7,182 nucleotides of DNA from JBJSXF01 sp046086225 (GTDB lineage Bacteria > Actinomycetota > Acidimicrobiia > IMCC26256 > PALSA-610): assembly GCA_046086225.1 (NCBI GenBank), contig JBJSXF010000053.1, forward strand, positions 1 to 7,182, written 5' to 3'. This document shows positions 5,993-7,182 of this stretch, in pieces; positions within the stretch are counted from its first letter, which is position 1; every line of letters begins with the position of its first letter. The notes beneath the pieces are model-generated. The model was not told where the DNA came from. It saw only the letters and a list, made by a program, of their open reading frames with translations, and made no database searches. The translations under genes and the position numbers were made by a program.

Positions 5993-6493
5993 GTGGCTCC
6001 CGAGTTCACCCACCTCGATCCGCTCGGCCGGGCCCGCATGGTCGACGTCACGGCCAAGGATCCGAGCCACCGCCGGGCCGTGGCCCGCTGCCGGGTGCAC
6101 ATGGAGCCCGAGACCTCGTCCCGGATCGCCTCCGGGGCCATCACCAAGGGCGATGTGCTTTCCGTAGCCCGGGTCGCCGGCATCCAGGCCGCCAAGCAGA
6201 CGCCCCACCTGCTGCCCCTCTGCCACCCGCTGCTCGTGGGCGCCGTGCTCGTGAACTTCCGGATCGAGGACACCTACGTCGAGATCGAGGCCAACGTCGA
6301 CACCGTCGACCGCACCGGGGTCGAGATGGAGGCCCTCACCGCCGCCGCCGTCGCCGCGCTCACGATCTACGACATGTGCAAGTCGATCGACCGCTCGATG
6401 ACCATCGGCGACCTCCAGCTCTGGGAGAAGACGGGCGGCCGATCGGGCACCTGGCGCCGCCGAGCCGACGAATCGGGTCCCTTCTCGCTCTGA
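5993..6493 (+). CDS. moaC: Cyclic pyranopterin monophosphate synthase MoaC
   Basis: MoaC converts the 3',8-cyclo-GTP product made by MoaA into cyclic pyranopterin monophosphate, the first stable intermediate of molybdenum cofactor synthesis, in the cytoplasm. At 166 residues it has the normal family length. The signatures are clear: MVDVTAK (16-22), ITKGDVLSVARVAGI (50-64) with K52, KQTPHLLPLCHPL (68-80) with H72 and H78, GVEMEALTA (109-117) with E111 and E113, and IYDMCKSID (125-133) with D127 and K130. All the residues I associate with catalysis are present. The start is GTG 5993, giving MAPEFTHLDP; there is no ribosome-binding site, but a -10 box stands 6 bases upstream. No other molybdenum cofactor gene is visible in the window, so the rest of the pathway must lie elsewhere. 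Confidence 0.96.
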   Translation: MAPEFTHLDPLGRARMVDVTAKDPSHRRAVARCRVHMEPETSSRIASGAITKGDVLSVARVAGIQAAKQTPHLLPLCHPLLVGAVLVNFRIEDTYVEIEANVDTVDRTGVEMEALTAAAVAALTIYDMCKSIDRSMTIGDLQLWEKTGGRSGTWRRRADESGPFSL

Positions 6494-6572
6494 CCGGCGC
6501 GCCCCGCCCGAGCCGTTCCGACGAGTCGATCTCCGTTCACCGAGGATCCACCACTTCTTCGCTTCGCGTCAC

Positions 6573-6578
6573 TACCGT
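6573..6578 (+). promoter_or_regulatory. Possible -10 box TACCGT upstream of the membrane-protein gene
   Basis: TACCGT fits TANNNT and would place transcription start near 6584-6586, giving a short leader before a TTG start at 6608. It lies in the 114-base gap after moaC (6494-6607), in a locally AT-richer stretch, where I see no strong terminator hairpin. No good -35 box was found, so the membrane-protein gene may instead be read through from moaC. Confidence 0.3.
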
Positions 6579-6607
6579 CATTGCCACCTGGAGGCGGTCG
6601 GGAGGCG

Positions 6608-7060
6608 TTGGCGCTGTTGGTCCTGCTCATCCTCGCTGCGTTGTGGGCGGTCGTGCTCCTGCCCCCGCTGCTCCGTTCGCGGGATGGGCGCACGAGTGAC
6701 TCGATCGCTGCCTTCAACGACCGCTTGGCCCTCATCGGGCGCACCAACGGCACATTGGCGCCCCTTCCCGAGGAGCCGGCTTTCACCACGGGGAGTCGGG
6801 CGACCCGGCGGCGACGCGAGGTGCTGCGAATCCTCCTCGGCGCCGTCGGCGTGACCGGCCTGGCGGCGATGGCGACCGGATCGGGAGCGCTGTGGGCGCT
6901 CCAGATCGTGGCCGACCTCGTGCTGCTCGCGTTCCTCGGCCTGTGGGCCTGGATCCGCTCGTTGCAGATCGAGCAGGCTCGCAAGGTGCGGGCGATCCCG
7001 CTGCGAGTATCGGCTTCGGCTGCGGCCGACGCTGCGTTCCGCCGCGCCGTCTCCTCCTGA
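6608..7060 (+). CDS. Unrecognised membrane protein with about three transmembrane helices
   Basis: About 150 residues from TTG 6608. One hydrophobic helix starts the protein (LALLVLLILAALWAVVLLPPLL), then comes a cytoplasmic-looking charged stretch with DSIAAFNDRLALIGRT and a basic RATRRRREVLR. Two more helices follow (about nt 6830-6955) and the protein closes with a basic, Ala-rich tail. The pattern of a helix ending in VLLPPLLR followed by DSI..F...L..LGR is one I associate with small actinobacterial membrane proteins of no assigned function. The start is uncertain: TTG 6581 is in frame but has no ribosome-binding site and low third-position GC after it, while 6608 has GGAGG copies at awkward distances (6590-6594 and 6601-6605). 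The stop is 6 bases before the next gene, suggesting an operon. Confidence 0.65.
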   Translation: MALLVLLILAALWAVVLLPPLLRSRDGRTSDSIAAFNDRLALIGRTNGTLAPLPEEPAFTTGSRATRRRREVLRILLGAVGVTGLAAMATGSGALWALQIVADLVLLAFLGLWAWIRSLQIEQARKVRAIPLRVSASAAADAAFRRAVSS

Positions 7061-7066
7061 TCCGCC

Positions 7067-7182
7067 GTGGACCGGGCCGGCGAGATCGCCGCGATCGGCG
7101 AAGCCGCCCGCAACGCGTTCGAGGACAAGCACGGCGCCCGTGAGGTGATGATCGCGGCGTCGCGTCGGGCGATCCAAGCGTG
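7067..7182 (+). CDS. Start of a translin-like protein (3' end outside window)
   Basis: A frame opens at GTG 7067 and runs to the right edge, giving 38 complete codons. The peptide (IGEAARNAFEDKHGAREVMI, then AASRRAIQA) is fully helical in character. The ARE followed by (S/R)RxxI pattern resembles the N-terminal helix of the translin family as found in archaea and some bacteria; translins bind single-stranded nucleic acid and form octamers. The fragment is short, so this is a pattern-based guess and any helical-bundle protein could look similar. The GTG lies 6 bases after the preceding stop and in the same frame, with no clear Shine-Dalgarno sequence, so translation may be coupled to the membrane-protein gene. 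Confidence 0.5.
   Translation, partial: MDRAGEIAAIGEAARNAFEDKHGAREVMIAASRRAIQA

Noticed and set aside
5290..6273. Minus-strand open frame (327 codons) over the Arg-rich gene and moaC
   Set aside because: It crosses a strong hairpin and runs antisense to moaC; the translation is Pro/Gly/Arg-rich without motifs.

Overview
The window is very GC-rich and densely coded, with GTG starts, ATGA stop/start overlaps, an actinobacterial-style TANNNT -10 box placed for a leaderless GTG start, and a tail-less hairpin terminator. This fits a high-GC actinobacterium. The surface-protein tail, the stand-alone cobalamin-binding protein and the gene mix suggest a lineage such as Acidimicrobiia, but that placement is inference. 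I see no tRNA, rRNA, CRISPR array, insertion sequence or other mobile-element signature.

Left part (about 1-3126, all + strand). The window opens in the last part of a surface protein: a beta-helix/choice-of-anchor tail, a Thr/Pro stalk and one membrane helix. Next come three closely packed genes: a short CbiX/SirB-type chelatase, an FAD-dependent amine-oxidase-fold oxidoreductase, and a stand-alone cobalamin-binding protein. The last protein carries both a DxHxxG cobalamin motif and the W-x9-EH motif known from the CarH light sensors. The oxidoreductase and cobalamin genes overlap by ATGA. A strong hairpin lies between the chelatase and the oxidoreductase and runs into the ribosome-binding site of the latter. 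This cluster is the most interesting part of the window: a possible cobalamin-loaded, perhaps light- or redox-responsive, sensor coupled to a flavoenzyme.

Middle part (about 3131-5928). A two-component system lies on the minus strand: an OmpR-family response regulator followed, with an ATGA overlap, by a HAMP-type sensor histidine kinase. It converges on the cobalamin gene with a gap of only 4 bases. Divergent from the regulator is a single-pass membrane protein with a very Arg-rich extracytoplasmic tail containing three heptad repeats. The shared upstream region holds two perfect CCCTTACC direct repeats 22 bp apart, a plausible binding site for the regulator.

Right part (about 5929-7182, + strand). 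A perfect 14-bp hairpin ends the Arg-rich gene. moaC (molybdenum cofactor biosynthesis) follows at once, probably leaderless. Then come an unrecognised membrane protein with about three helices and, cut by the window edge, the start of a gene that looks translin-like.
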